Positions 33,364-43,362 of a DNA stretch of 64,000 bases are shown here, one piece after another; within the stretch, counting starts at the first letter, position 1, and every line of letters starts with the position of its first letter. A program made the position numbers and the translations under genes. The notes under the pieces are model-generated. The model did not search any database. It saw nothing but the letters and a program-made list of their open reading frames with translations, and was not told the origin of the DNA. Origin of the DNA: Trichosphaerium sp. ATCC 40318 (taxonomy: Eukaryota > Discosea > Flabellinia > Trichosidae); the NCBI GenBank assembly GCA_038496445.1, contig JALMLS010000228.1, positions 543,117 through 607,116 on the forward strand. The letters run 5' to 3'.

Positions 33364-35056
33364 TTTTTGATTTTATTAGTCTATACATGAATGTCAATGA
33401 ACTCCAATTACCTCAAAAAGAGAACCCAACTAGTGCTGGGCGTCCAAACACAGGGATCGAACCTGCTTGACAGTATGAATCTTTGACAGGACGGCAGCGC
33501 TTATGCCAAAGGCATAACGTTCCTCTGCTACCAACAATATGAGGTACTAACCCTCACGCCCTTCACATAGGTTAAATTTACAATTGTACAAGTGTTAATA
33601 GTAAGGAAGGGCCGACCGCCTAACCTCACTTTGGTAAAAACCAATTTTGATGAAAGTCTCTTTGATATCTATCTTAACCAACAAAGCCATTTGAGAAAGA
33701 CTGTAAAATCCTTCACCATGACGAGCTCGGTTGTAGAGTTTCCAACACCATTTGATGAGAATGCCCAGAACCACAAGGTTCCTTTCAGTAAGCACAATGG
33801 CATTGTGTAGAGTGTGTGAGCTATAAGAAAAAGTATAGCCAAGGGAATGTTTAGTGATGCGTATAACATCAGCCGCAGGCGACTGAAACAAGATGTATGA
33901 GATTCGGTCTTGTGTCGCATCATAGGCACAAGGTAGAAATCTCAAAATGGATTTGAGTAGGTAGTCCCTAACTAGAGGAGCACATTTAAGTTTGGGATGC
34001 TTGAAAATGTGAGGGAAAGTTTTGTAAAGTTTTTTATGGGTAGAAAGCATTCGAGAAATTGTAGGAGTTGTGTCAACTTTACGGACAAAATTAAAGTGGT
34101 AGATGTCAGAGGAGGTGCGTGGTAACTTAATTTTGTGCTCGACAAAAAGGCGCTCCAACTCTGAGAGTGTTTTACCTCTGAAACGTTGGTTAATTTTAAT
34201 CCATGCTTTTTTGCATGTGGTGTAATGATAGGAGGCCGCCAGTCCCGACCAGAGGCCTCCACCTTCATCACCACCTGCATATTGATGCCAAAGGTTCCAT
34301 TGACATTGACTATGGTACACCTGAGAACCATAGTCAAAGAGGAACACCTCCCAAACACGTGCGAGTAGAGCTTGATTATACCTGGCAGGGTCAACCAAAC
34401 CTAAACCACAAGCTTTGAGAGGGTTAAAATAACGACTAGCTAGCTACACGCCGCATAGACAATTGATTATTGAAGAGTGTAGCAGCCGCATTCCGTATAG
34501 ATCTCACTTGCGTGGGATGAATACTAATAAAGCGAAAGTAATAAGTAAAAAGAGGCAGCGCATAGGCTGTATAAATTGTTTTCTTAGAAATTAGAGTACG
34601 TGCCAGGTAGCGCCAACGACAAACTTGCTTGGAGAGTTTGTCAATAACGTCAGAGGCATAGTTAGCCACTCCTTCATCAGCTCGGAAGTAAATACCTAGA
34701 TACTTTACCTCGTCCGTGTTTTGAAAGGCGGGCGTCTTGAGATTACTAATACTGAAGCACTTAGAGGGATTAGCTATAAGGCCTACGGTGTGTTCAGCAG
34801 CTCTAAGAACCGCTTTGAAGTTAATTGCGTCCTGTGGGCAAGAACACAATCCAGCAATATCATCCGCAAAAGCAAGGGAGGTGATACGTGTTTCACCAAG
34901 TGTTACACCTTGGTTTATTTCTTGCACACGGGCCAATATAGGCTCCATGCACAAGACAAAGAGAGTAGGAGAGAGAGGATCACCTTGTTTGACTCCTCTC
35001 TGCACCTCAAAGGGGTTACTTAGCTGGCGGTTAGCCAGCACTTGAAATGTAGAAGC
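33364..35056 (-). mobile_element. 5'-truncated non-LTR retrotransposon (LINE), left copy
   Basis: Minus orientation. The 5' truncated end enters the reverse transcriptase at FEVQRGVKQGDPLSPTLFVL, followed by LAFADDIAG with the catalytic ADD, NPSKCFSISNLKT, VKYLGIYFRADEG and KKTIYTAYALPLF. The thumb-side segment (NPLKACGLGLVDPARYNQAL, in the sense of the usual GGLGL motif) is one base out of frame: the first ORF stops at TAG 34436 within GCTAGCTAG, so the copy is frameshifted. The second ORF runs to 33595. The 3' tail holds a tRNA-like segment and AATAAAATCAAAAAA. A 13-bp target duplication brackets the element, proof of target-primed insertion. Endonuclease and N-terminal parts are absent. 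Confidence 0.95.
33424..33535 (-). other. tRNA-like segment in the LINE 3' tail
   Basis: On the minus strand a B-box-like T-arm GCAGG-TTCGATC-CCTGT is preceded 26 nt earlier by a perfect four-pair D-arm-like hairpin GGCA-TAAGCGC-TGCC, and before that by TTATGCC-TTT-GGCATAA. Acceptor and anticodon stems do not pair, so it is not a working tRNA gene. It may have come from a tRNA, or serve as an RNA structure recognised by the element's reverse transcriptase. Confidence 0.55.
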
Positions 35057-35069
35057 GATACAAACTTGT
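35057..35069. repeat. Target-site duplication, right copy
   Basis: Exact copy of the 13 nt at 33351-33363. Confidence 0.9.
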
Positions 35070-35426
35070 GAATAATAAAGAAAAATAACTTATACTTCTT
35101 GTCTCAACGCAATTCTGACTTAACACGCACTATTATTGGATTGTTCTTTTAGTAGAGTATGGTAAAGCATGACTTTTTTGCATGTTTTCTTGATTGGTTC
35201 TACATTTTCTTCTTGTTTCTTTCTGATTGTAGAATTTGCGATAGTCATTAGTGCATTGCACGCTCAATTGGTTTTTTTTTTTTTTGCATTGCAAGTACGA
35301 GTCGAACCAAAGTGAAGTGGTAGTTTACACTTAACGGTTTTTGTTGAATTCAAGGTTTTTATTTCACACCAATTCAACCAATAGAAGAAAGTAAATATGT
35401 GATACACTCCATAACAAGGCTCGACA

Positions 35427-38108
35427 ATGGAAAAAGCTGTTTTGAACGGTTTCCGCTCGATTTAACTATTTTAGATAACCATACTGATGAAACACAGCCT
35501 ACGGGCAATAAAAAGAATAACGTACGCCATTCAAGCCTATAAGAGGCAAAAAACTGTAATTCTTTGTTGCTTACCCTCCAAAGCCTTCAAAATATTCCAA
35601 TGACTTCGATAGTACCAAGAAACTGATAATGAAGGTCCCAGATCACGAAATGTTGAAATCAACACGCCCAAAAAATTCAGGCGCCACATCCGACGCCACA
35701 AAACACAACACAACGATTGTAGGTACCTAAAACAAGTAAGTCACTGACATTTAAGCTGAGAATCGTTTACCGAGCATAGAAATTGCTCAAGAACTCGTTC
35801 AGAAGGTCCACCAGGCTGAAAAACAACACAACAGTGTCAAAAAATCAGTTAGAGAACTGTTAAAATCAAAAGAAGCCAGATTCAACAAGGTTGTGCCACA
35901 AAACCGTTCGCTCTCACTCTGTAAAGTCACTCAAACTATTTGTAGTTGTTTGAAGGTTATATTAGCGAGCTAAAGACACTTGTAGAAACAACAGAATTTG
36001 ATGCTAGTGTCCGACAGGAGGTACAATGGTTATTGTTTTTTTTGCCGGTTTTTTTTTCTTTTTTGCCTTTTTTTTTTTTCTTTTTTGACAGACTTAGATT
36101 ATTCGTCAAGAGACTGTACGGATAGAGAGGCATAAAAGACAAGTGCTGAGTGATATTGACGTCAGTTTTGCAACTGTAAAACGAAACATTGCTGCACAAA
36201 AACGCGATTACAAGGTTCTTTGATTCGACTTTGTTTCTCCTTTTCTGAAAACTTCTTGTAGCTCTCAGAGAATATTGCCAAACTTCAAGGTGTTGTTCGT
36301 GGATTCTCACAACGTAAGAGATATCGTCGCATGCTTGCACATGCCAAAAAACGAGAAAACATTGAGGCTGAGGTATCTTTACAACTTTATGAAGTATTAA
36401 CTTGTTACTAGGGATTTTATGAACCTTTGAAAGCTTCTGCAACATTTAATGGCGGACAAGAAGCCATTTTGGAGCTTCCTGTTATCAACAGCATCTTTGC
36501 TGATTTAATACCTATCTATAGTGTTAATAAAGAGTTTTTACAGCAATTAGAAGAGAGCAGAACAACCAAAAGTAAAGGAACAGGATACGGCAAAGTATTT
36601 GGCGACTTGGTAAATATGTTAACTATTTTGGGTTTTTCACATGTTGATCACGTGATTTTTTTTTTTGAAATGACAACATATTAGGCACCGTATTTGAAGT
36701 TGTATACGAATTATGTTAATAAGTTTAACACGATCCTTGATGCTACAGCAGCTGCCAAAGAACGAAATGCTGAATTTCAAAAATTTCTTAGAGTACGCTT
36801 TTGTACAACGCCTAACATGTGTCTCATCATTTTGTCTACTAGGGAGCATGTAAAAATCCAAATATAGGAACACAAACCCTAGAATCTTTTCAGATTATGC
36901 CAATACAAAGAGTTCCTGTACGTGAGACACCATCATATGTATGTGCTGACTTTTGTTGTTTTTTGCTTAGAGGTACAAGTTACTTCTAGAGGTAAGTACA
37001 GACTCTGATTTCCCTGCTCATGTTATAACATTCTCTTTAAGCAACTTATTAAATATACACCTGACGATCACGTGGACTTTGAAAACCTGACTAAAGCACT
37101 CGCGCTTATTGAAGGAGTGGCTAAAGAAATAGACGAGGTTTGTTGGATTTAAGAAATTTATGGGGGAACAAGTTTTGTTTCAAAAAACTAATTTTGGACA
37201 ACAGGGTAGAGCCATTGTAGAAAATACGAAAAAAATATTAGATATTCAAAAGAGGTTAGCACCTCAGTGTCCTGTAAGTCCTCTTTGTATGGCTTGAATT
37301 AACTTTTACACTTAATAGGGTCTGTTTGCACCGCATAGGAAGCTGCAACTGGAAGAATCTATTTTTTTGCTGGTACAAAACGAAGAAGTACTCGCGGCGT
37401 TATTTATTAATATATTTAGCGTGATACAGGGATATTAGATGACTTGTTCAATGATCTGCTACTCGTTACTCAAAAACTAAAAGGGCTTCTTTTGGACACT
37501 GAAAAACTCGTTGTAACTATAGAATACAAGCGAGCTAAGCTTGTTGAGCTAATAAGAAACTCTTTATTACAAAATGGAGGTACGCGTAGATATGTCAAAC
37601 GCTTTACGCGTTAGAAGAATCAAGTAGACATGACTCATCTGTAGTTTCCTACTTTGGCTTTCAAATTGTTTTGGCAAAGAAAGCGTATCAGTTCTATGCT
37701 TACACAGAAGATATATGCTCCAAGTGTTTTAATACAGTAAAGCAAGACGTAAGCGAACTCAAATCTATAGAAAAAACACGACATGCGTATCAGGGTGTAA
37801 TAACGTACTTAGTACTTACATTATGACGTGTTTTAGGACATGCAAGTACGCGCGTAAATCCCAGTATACTGAAGCTTGTTGATCAACTCAATGATCCATC
37901 GGGTTTCAAGCCTAACAATACACCAAGCAATTCTTCTGGACCATCTATGAAACAAAACTTGAAACCTAAACTAAGCACCATTGTAACGATATTTGAAGAA
38001 CTAGTAAAGCTTGAGACGGACATGTTTCGAGCGCCAATTGAGATACAGACATTGTTGCCCGGTTTTGAAAAACAGTTCAATCCCGTCACAACTACGCATG
38101 CTGCATAG
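35427..38108 (+). CDS. RhoGEF (coiled coil, IQ-like, DH-PH), left copy
   Basis: From ATG 35427 (MEKAVLN) many short exons join. A helical region (IEIAQELVQKVHQAEKQHNS, QETVRIERHKRQVLSDID) is followed by an IQ-like stretch (GVVRGFSQRKRYRRML) and then the DH domain: LPVINSIFADLIPIYSVNKE, VFGDLAPYLKLYTNYVNKFN, the signature IMPIQRVPRYKLLLEQL, and HVDFENLTKALALIEGVAKE. A PH-like part follows (HRKLQLEESIFLL, DLFNDLLLVTQKLKG). The frame stops at 38108 after PGFEKQFNPVTTTHAA. A small downstream exon in another frame (MLHSRIEALKQKLEHLHF, to 38198) could be an alternative coiled-coil C-terminus. DH domains catalyse GDP release on Rho-family GTPases, and PH anchors them to membranes. An identical copy is at 59405-62086. 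Confidence 0.85.
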
Positions 38109-38207
38109 TCGAATTGAGGTAAGAATCATCCACATTCGTACTGCATTTAACAATATTTAGGCGCTAAAGCAGAAACTAGAGCACCTCCACTTTTAAAAAT
38201 AAATTAT

Positions 38208-38492
38208 TTGCGTTCCCACCTAAACAGAGCTTGTTATACGTTTGGAGAGACTGACGCATCACGAGCAAGTGCTCAAGGAGCATATGCTGATACTTTCCTT
38301 ATTAGGCAACAGTTCTTGTCAATACTGATAAGTTTGTTTCACTTGCAAGCTGTTAGAAAATACATACAAAAAAAGAATATACGCACGTGCACTTGCAAAG
38401 AGTTCTATGCCTATTGCAATAATAGCCAAAGATATTCCACAAGCTCTATTAACATAGTGCTGGTACAATCTATAATGTACGATAAGTTGTAA
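38208..38492 (+). CDS. Uncertain ORF, left copy
   Basis: 94-codon plus-strand ORF (HLNRACYTFGETDASRASAQ). The opposite strand has an equally open, hydrophobic frame (CGISLAIIAIGIELFASARA), so the coding strand is undecided. No family recognised. Mirrored at 59021-59305. Confidence 0.25.
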   Translation: MRSHLNRACYTFGETDASRASAQGAYADTFLIRQQFLSILISLFHLQAVRKYIQKKNIRTCTCKEFYAYCNNSQRYSTSSINIVLVQSIMYDKL

Positions 38493-38615
38493 AGTGGTGG
38501 TATCAGGTTACACTGTGTTTTGAACTTTCGGTTGTTTTGAAAGCATCTGTGTTGAGTTTATTTGAGCTGTAGATGCTCTATTTCGCTTCTAATATCTAAC
38601 AAGACATACACAAGA

Positions 38616-39780
38616 TGAAAGTTTATGCACACGTGCTTTCCAGATGTAGTAACTAGGCGAAAAAAGTTGACAAATTTTCTGAATTTGTTTTAACGCCATC
38701 ATCGCCACAAGTCGTATAAGAAGGCCTTTGATATTACCATGTATCGTTGTAGAAAGCAATACAGGGCAAAAACCGCACTGACATGTGAAGTCGGGTTTGA
38801 AGCGTCTTGTAAGAGTACATTCGCACAAAGTACGTCTATACGAACCACAACGTACTCAGTTTGTATTAATTTTTTGTTCTAAGCTGAGCCTCATTATTAT
38901 TGTGTCAATGAAGATATAGTCGTACGCATGAGGATACTCTCAACCTTTCTACAACGGTTTTTCCTCTTTTCCAGAGAATTTTACCACCGCTTAACGATTT
39001 GAAGGCTTGTACTGTTTGTGGTAAGGCACTAAGACCATATATGCCTTGGGATAGGCCTTTTGATGTGTCATTGAAAACATTGATCTTCACAGGTAAGTAA
39101 TGATTACAAATTTATCACGTGTATACTAAAATAAACAAGACCAGCACATTGCGCGTTAGCTTTACAGTACGCTGTGTACAAAGCTGCTTATATCACATGT
39201 CATTAACTAAGTCTTAGTGTTGCAAGAATATTATGGCTTGACAATAAAAGACCACAAACAATCGTGTTACATAACTAAGGTAATCCAAAAGAATATAAAG
39301 TTCATGAACTAACACGTGGGTACTTTTTAGCAAAGGATTCGTGGTACTCGATATAAAGGTAACGCCGTCTTGTTTACGAAAGTATCAAAAGTTGTAAACT
39401 CTGTTTGTTTTTTTAAGCGTTTACCATCCCTACACCGCCAAAGCATGAGAGAGGAGATTACTTTCCTCATCTTAAAGATCTACCAGTTAATTTATGTGAA
39501 GCTTCCTGGATCTTGAGGTTTAAAACAGACAGAATTGACTTGAAAGAAAACGTGATTTGGTTCATTGTATGAACTGCCTTTTTTGTCAACGAAACTAATT
39601 TTGTGCACCAGATCCCGTCACTGTTCGCTTTAGATAGACCACTAATCTCAATAAACATGCTACAGGTAATTGAAATAATGTTGACCTTGACTAGAGGTGA
39701 AAACCATTAATGATTGTCATTGTGGAAGCACGATTTACCTTTTTTTGTTATGCTTAAAAACCTAGGCTGTTGAACTTTGA
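38616..39780 (+). CDS. Uncharacterised zinc-ribbon-like protein, left copy
   Basis: Exons join from ATG 38616 (MKAKKVDKFSEF): DITMYRCRKQYRAKTALTCE, FEASCKSTFAQSTS, LPPLNDLKACTVCGKALRPY with a CxxC knuckle, MPWDRPFDVSLKTLIF, EYYGLTIKDHKQSCYITKQR, FTIPTPPKHERGDYFPHLKD, NLCEASWILRFKTDRIDLKE, IPSLFALDRPLISINMLQ, stop at 39780. Introns are short with GTAAxx or GTATGA donors. A second cysteine pair (TCE...SC) may complete a metal site. It lies 0.5 kb after the RhoGEF and just before the acidic gene, same strand. No family recognised. Identical copy at 57733-58897. Confidence 0.6.
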
Positions 39781-39849
39781 TACATCAAAATCAAGTGCGT
39801 CTTCTCCGTCTCCAACTGGTAGTGATCCTCCGAGCCTCCTTGGTTCCAA

Positions 39850-40618
39850 ATGTACTACAGCAATGTCTTAAATATCTTTTTATTTCTCGTTATAAAAACG
39901 CAGCTTTCAGAACAAGACAAGGATTCCTCAGACCCAGACTCAGACTCAGACTCTGAACTACCTAATGATTACACCAAACTATACGGTGGTATTGATAATA
40001 TCACATACTTGAACTACAATGAAAGTAATAATGAATCCTCCGATGATGAAGGATCAGAAAGGTTACCAACAACAGCGTACTCATCACTTGCATTACCTGG
40101 AAACAAAGAACAAGAACAGGATTCAGAAGACATACCGCTTCACACTGAAGCGTATGGTCAGTCTCAGAACCTCAACACCTCTTCCGATGATCTAACGGCT
40201 GGAATGCACGCTGGAGCGTATGCTGCGGCCGATGTAGGTACGAGATATCATCGTTCAAGCTTGAATTTTACATCATGTCGTAGAACAATACGTTGAAGAG
40301 AAGGACGCAGAAGTACCACAGGAGGTGCAGAATTCTGATCTTCAACAGAATTACACCCTAGATACCGATGCTTGTGGTGATTACAGTGCTTATACAAATC
40401 CAAGTATAACCCCATACACAGAAGCAGCCATAACCGATGTAACGCCTTATGAAGAACCAAACACTTCAGTGAGATACTTGAGCGAAGATGATAAAAAAGG
40501 CGAAGTGACATATCTTAGTCCAGAGAACATTTTTTTTTTAATGTTTGGAAATTTATTAATAAAACCACACGATAGTTACAATTTACAAGCCATAATCAGT
40601 GGCAGGCCTTCCGTGTAA
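39850..40618 (+). CDS. Acidic, tyrosine-rich low-complexity protein, left copy
   Basis: MYYSN followed, across a GTCTTA intron, by SEQDKDSSDPDSDSDSELPN and a Ser/Asp/Glu-rich chain studded with spaced tyrosines: DYTKLYGGID, ITYLNYNES, TTAYSSLALP, HTEAYGQ, AGAYAAAD, EQYVEEKD, QNYTLDTD, GDYSAYTN, ITPYTEA, VTPYEEP, VRYLSEDD and VTYLSPE. Several fit Yxx(L/I) or acidic-Y patterns, like tails that dock SH2 proteins or endocytic adaptors. No globular domain is seen. The last 30 codons overlap the converging small gene and are probably untranslated. A further exon-like block (40846-41066) has the same style and could be its continuation. Identical copy at 56895-57663. Confidence 0.5.
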
Positions 40619-40823
40619 GGCGTATACGCCTAGCACGTGCTTTTTTCCACTTCTTTAATGCAGCTGGATCAAACGCTTTCACAAGTGAAAGTGTATCTCT
40701 AGCATGCTTGGCATCATTACTACTGCGAAACACTTTGTAGACCAATAAACCACGGCCTTTTTCCCGTTGTACCACAGCTAGCTTGTCCTTGAGTAAAAAC
40801 GAAGGCAGCTCATCAAAAGACAT
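40596..40823 (-). CDS. Small basic protein, left copy
   Basis: ATG 40823 gives a 75-residue uninterrupted frame (MSFDELPSFLLKDKLAVVQR, VFRSSNDAKHARDTLSLVK, then ALKKWKKARARRIRLTRK). Strongly basic C-terminus. The 3' ends of this gene and the acidic gene converge and overlap slightly. An AATAAA-like signal (TTATTAATAAAT) follows on the minus strand. No family recognised. Mirrored at 56690-56917. Confidence 0.45.
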   Translation of the reverse strand: MSFDELPSFLLKDKLAVVQREKGRGLLVYKVFRSSNDAKHARDTLSLVKAFDPAALKKWKKARARRIRLTRKACH

Positions 40824-40845
40824 GAGACAAGCATTTGTTTTTAGT

Positions 40846-41098
40846 CCCGATCTGGAATCCTTCCATCGAAGAAGAAGACAATAAGAGTTCAACAAGTGAA
40901 AAAGGACAAACTTACTCGTCAAGTACTGTTGATACCGACGATATAAGTCAAGGTACCTCTTATATCTACTTAATTTATGATAAACGCAAGCTTTTAGGTT
41001 CTGGTCAGGGTTACACATACGCAAAATGTAGAATTGCAAGATGTGGACAAGACAGAATTGACATCCGACTCACCACAGTGAAACCCAACGCTGTATGA
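40846..41098 (+). pseudogene. Gene fragment truncated at the inverted-repeat boundary
   Basis: After a TTTTTAG splice acceptor the frame reads VPIWNPSIEEEDNKSSTSEK, YSSSTVDTDDISQG and GYTYAKCRIARCGQDRIDI, identical to the minus-strand gene at 56678. At 41066 homology stops in mid-exon and the frame picks up an unrelated ten-residue tail (RLTTVKPNAV). The right-arm copy continues (HKVFFKSIASTC and on), so this one is the derived, truncated copy. Confidence 0.75.
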
Positions 41099-41228
41099 GT
41101 ACAACCGGTGCACTGAATCGCACTGGACACATGCTTTAACCCTGTAATTTGAAAGTGTGAAAACAAACTAAAACATGTGTTGACTCACGACTCACACAGT
41201 TGAGTCATCAAAAAAAAAAAAAAAAAAA

Positions 41229-42600
41229 AAGAACAAAATGGAGAGACGCACTTGAGCAACCCTTTTCCGTTGCCATAGTAGTTTATTTTCAAGTCCTTTT
41301 CCCCATTTACACCGCCTCCTACGTTATAAGGAGTGACTAAGCGAAAAAATGTGAGCTGTCAGGGGAAAAAGCAAGCACGAGTCACCGAGTCATTTTTTGG
41401 TTTTTTTTTTGTTCGAGAAAATGAACAAAGTTGAGTGAACGCTGTTAGTACAAAAAAAATCCCCAAGTACCTATTCCATCAACAGAGCCTTCACCATCAT
41501 CCGTGTCACACTCCTATCGGTTTTGTTCCCGCTTGTACGAAGCTACAAATATTTGAGTCAGTGGGTGGTGACTCGGTTGAGAGCTAAAAGTACATGTTCG
41601 AAAAGGGTCGAGTCAACTTTAGCATTAAAAATGAACTCACCTTCGCTGTGAACGGGTTCGTCTCTGTTGAAATCCTCACTTAACTGCGCCTTGGATCCAC
41701 GTTTGGGCAGCTCTAAATGCATATGAGTCAGTGGGAGTTGGTGACTCGGTTGGGAGTGAACAAAATAAAAATATCGAAATGGGTTGAGTCAACTTTTAGA
41801 TAGCAGCGCTGAACTTACCTTCAAGTTTGACAAGACCATCACTACAATCGCCCTTGTCCTCTTCTTCCTATGATTCGCCCTTAGACAAATCTATTTAAAA
41901 AAAAAAATGAGTAAAGTACTAGAGATGGTATGGAAAACTGAAATTGTTTACACTTTTTGAAAAAAGAGCTAAAAGTGAAATATTTCAGTATTTTCATTTC
42001 CAATTTGCAACAGTTTTTAGCAAGATTCTGGGTCCATTTTCGTACTCTACGCTCCTTGTAGCGCAACATAGAAAGTCGAATACCTTTTTTTATGTAAGTT
42101 TTGTTTGAAACAGTGAAGTTATAAAATTTCGTAATTTTCACTATTTCAGTTTCCCATACCATCTCTATAGCTCTACAAAGGCGAGTTAGCTCAGTGTCAG
42201 GGTGAAAATTAGGGTCCAGTCACGACTCAGTCACACATCCTCACCTGAAGATGCCAGTGTTTGTTTCTTTAACTCCACTACAACTGTTGAGCGCTCCTTG
42301 CGAGTTACTGGGTAGGTTGAAGTTGAGTGCACGGCTCGAAATGGAGAGGCGAGATTGCTGAACCTGATCCTTGGTTTGGAGGGTCCTGTTATCTTCCACT
42401 GAACGAACGTATGAGTTGGTGTCAAAGGAAGAAAAAAAGAACTGAGTAAAAGTGCCTTGACCTTCCAATTTCTGGGCGTCTCGGTTCAGCGCTTCCCTCC
42501 TGCTGCGAATGTGGCTTCTACTGGAGGTGTTGTAGGCGTTTTTCATCACCAAGGCGTACTTTAGGAAGACTTGGTTGCCATCATAGTTTCTAAAAAGTTG
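41229..42600 (-). CDS. Uncharacterised gene with tandem exon-intron units
   Basis: Reading leftwards: exon near 42592-42246 (NYDGNQVFLKYALVMKNAYN, SRREALNRDAQKLEGQGTF), an exon near 41869-41819 (EEEDKGDCSDGLVKLE), 41712-41641 (ELPKRGSKAQLSEDFNRDEP), 41542-41471 (KREQNR then ECDTDDGEGSVDG, with one in-frame TAG) and a last exon near 41350-41240 (FFRLVTPYNVGGGVNGEKDL, INYYGNGKGLLKC). The 41641 and 41471 exons are both 72 nt, and the introns beside them (41543-41640, 41713-41818) are clearly homologous. Composition is acidic and hydrophilic, GC somewhat higher than neighbours. No domain recognised. Limits and the TAG leave open that it is decayed. Confidence 0.4.
41543..41640 (-). repeat. GAGTC-rich intron, unit 1
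   Basis: 98-nt intron on the minus strand (GTGAGTTCATT ... TTTGTAG) carrying GTTGACTCGACC, ACCGAGTCACC and CACTGACTCA. It aligns along its length with 41713-41818. Confidence 0.7.
41713..41818 (-). repeat. GAGTC-rich intron, unit 2
   Basis: 106-nt intron (GTAAGTTCAGC ... GCATTTAG) with GTTGACTCAACCC, AACCGAGTCACC and CACTGACTCAT in the same order as unit 1. Confidence 0.7.
41922..42165. mobile_element. MITE with TA target duplication
   Basis: 244-nt element whose ends are inverted copies of GAGATGGTATGG(A/G)AAACTGAA, about 20 nt with one mismatch. TA dinucleotides flank both ends (41920-41921, 42166-42167), the target signature of Tc1/mariner-type elements. It has no transposase and lies in an intron of the minus-strand gene. 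Confidence 0.75.
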
Positions 42601-42879
42601 AAAGGATCAGTTATTGGAAATGGAGAAAGATAAGAAAAAAAAAAAAAAGAGTCCGACTAAACACGCTGTCGGGGGTGACCTCCTGTCGGGGTTAAAATTG
42701 CTCCTGAGTCCTACTCACACGCTCAATAGTGACTTGACGCTCAGATCACGCTGTTGGCTCGACACAATCAAAAAAACAAAATTTGATATTCATCACAAAA
42801 CACGTGATTTACAATTCTTTGTTCTGTTTACTTACTATGTGTTTTTAGCGCGGTTGTTGTATTAAATGCTTTTATTAAT

Positions 42880-43345
42880 GACAACTCGGGCATGTGACTC
42901 AAGTTATGTCATATAGGGATGGTGATAATATGACTTGGGGTTCTGTCGGGGGTAAAAAGGTGCTCGAGTCGTGAGTGGTTTTTTTTGTTCATTTAACATT
43001 ATGACTCCATGTCTGTTGGGGGTAAAAGTGGTGCCGAGTCGGACTCAACCATTCGAGTTGTAACTGACTGAGGTTAAAGAGCGGGATCAAGTCACAAAGG
43101 AGGTGTTTTTATTAACACGTGACTAGTGTACATTTTACACTTGTGTCACGACTCAGTATTCACTATGACTAGGGGTTGTGCCAGGGGTAAAAACGGTGTC
43201 GAGTCATGAGTCAGTACACGTTATTACTCCATGTATGTCAGGGGTAAAAACATGCTCAAGTCACGAGTCATAATTTTAGGTTTTCACATGGTGACTAATG
43301 TCTGTCGGGGGTAAAAATGGGTGTTAGTCGGTACTTAACAATATT
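42880..43345. repeat. Array of GAGTC modules
   Basis: At least five diverged modules about 65-75 nt apart, each with TGTCGGGGGTAAAA followed 8-15 nt later by GAGTC, often doubled as GAGTCATGAGTCA (modules start near 42945, 43013, 43165, 43230, 43300). Related modules occur at 41350, 42195 and 42670. On the minus strand the module ends TTTTTACCCCCGACAG, which resembles a polypyrimidine tract plus 3' splice site. Confidence 0.7.
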
Positions 43346-43362
43346 TATAATGGTACTATGCA

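Larger units (their letters stand above)
33513..41066 (+). repeat. Left arm of giant inverted repeat
   Basis: Reverse complement of 56447-64000. Every ORF and every non-coding landmark compared maps to the other arm with coordinate sum 97513, so no net insertion or deletion separates them, and the translated ORFs are identical. The inner boundary is sharp: sequence matches through GACATCC at 41066 and diverges at the next base. The arm may extend left of 33513, because the right arm is cut by the window edge. Confidence 0.97.

Noticed and set aside
33424..33535. Genuine tRNA gene
   Set aside because: T-arm and a D-arm-like hairpin are present, but the acceptor and anticodon stems cannot be paired, and the segment lies inside a LINE tail.
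33592..35045. Several plus-strand ORFs of 60-102 codons
   Set aside because: They are antisense to the LINE reverse transcriptase and have no features of their own.
36050..36095. Structured pyrimidine element in the RhoGEF gene
   Set aside because: It is a T-rich intron tract before the 3' splice site, an ordinary polypyrimidine run.
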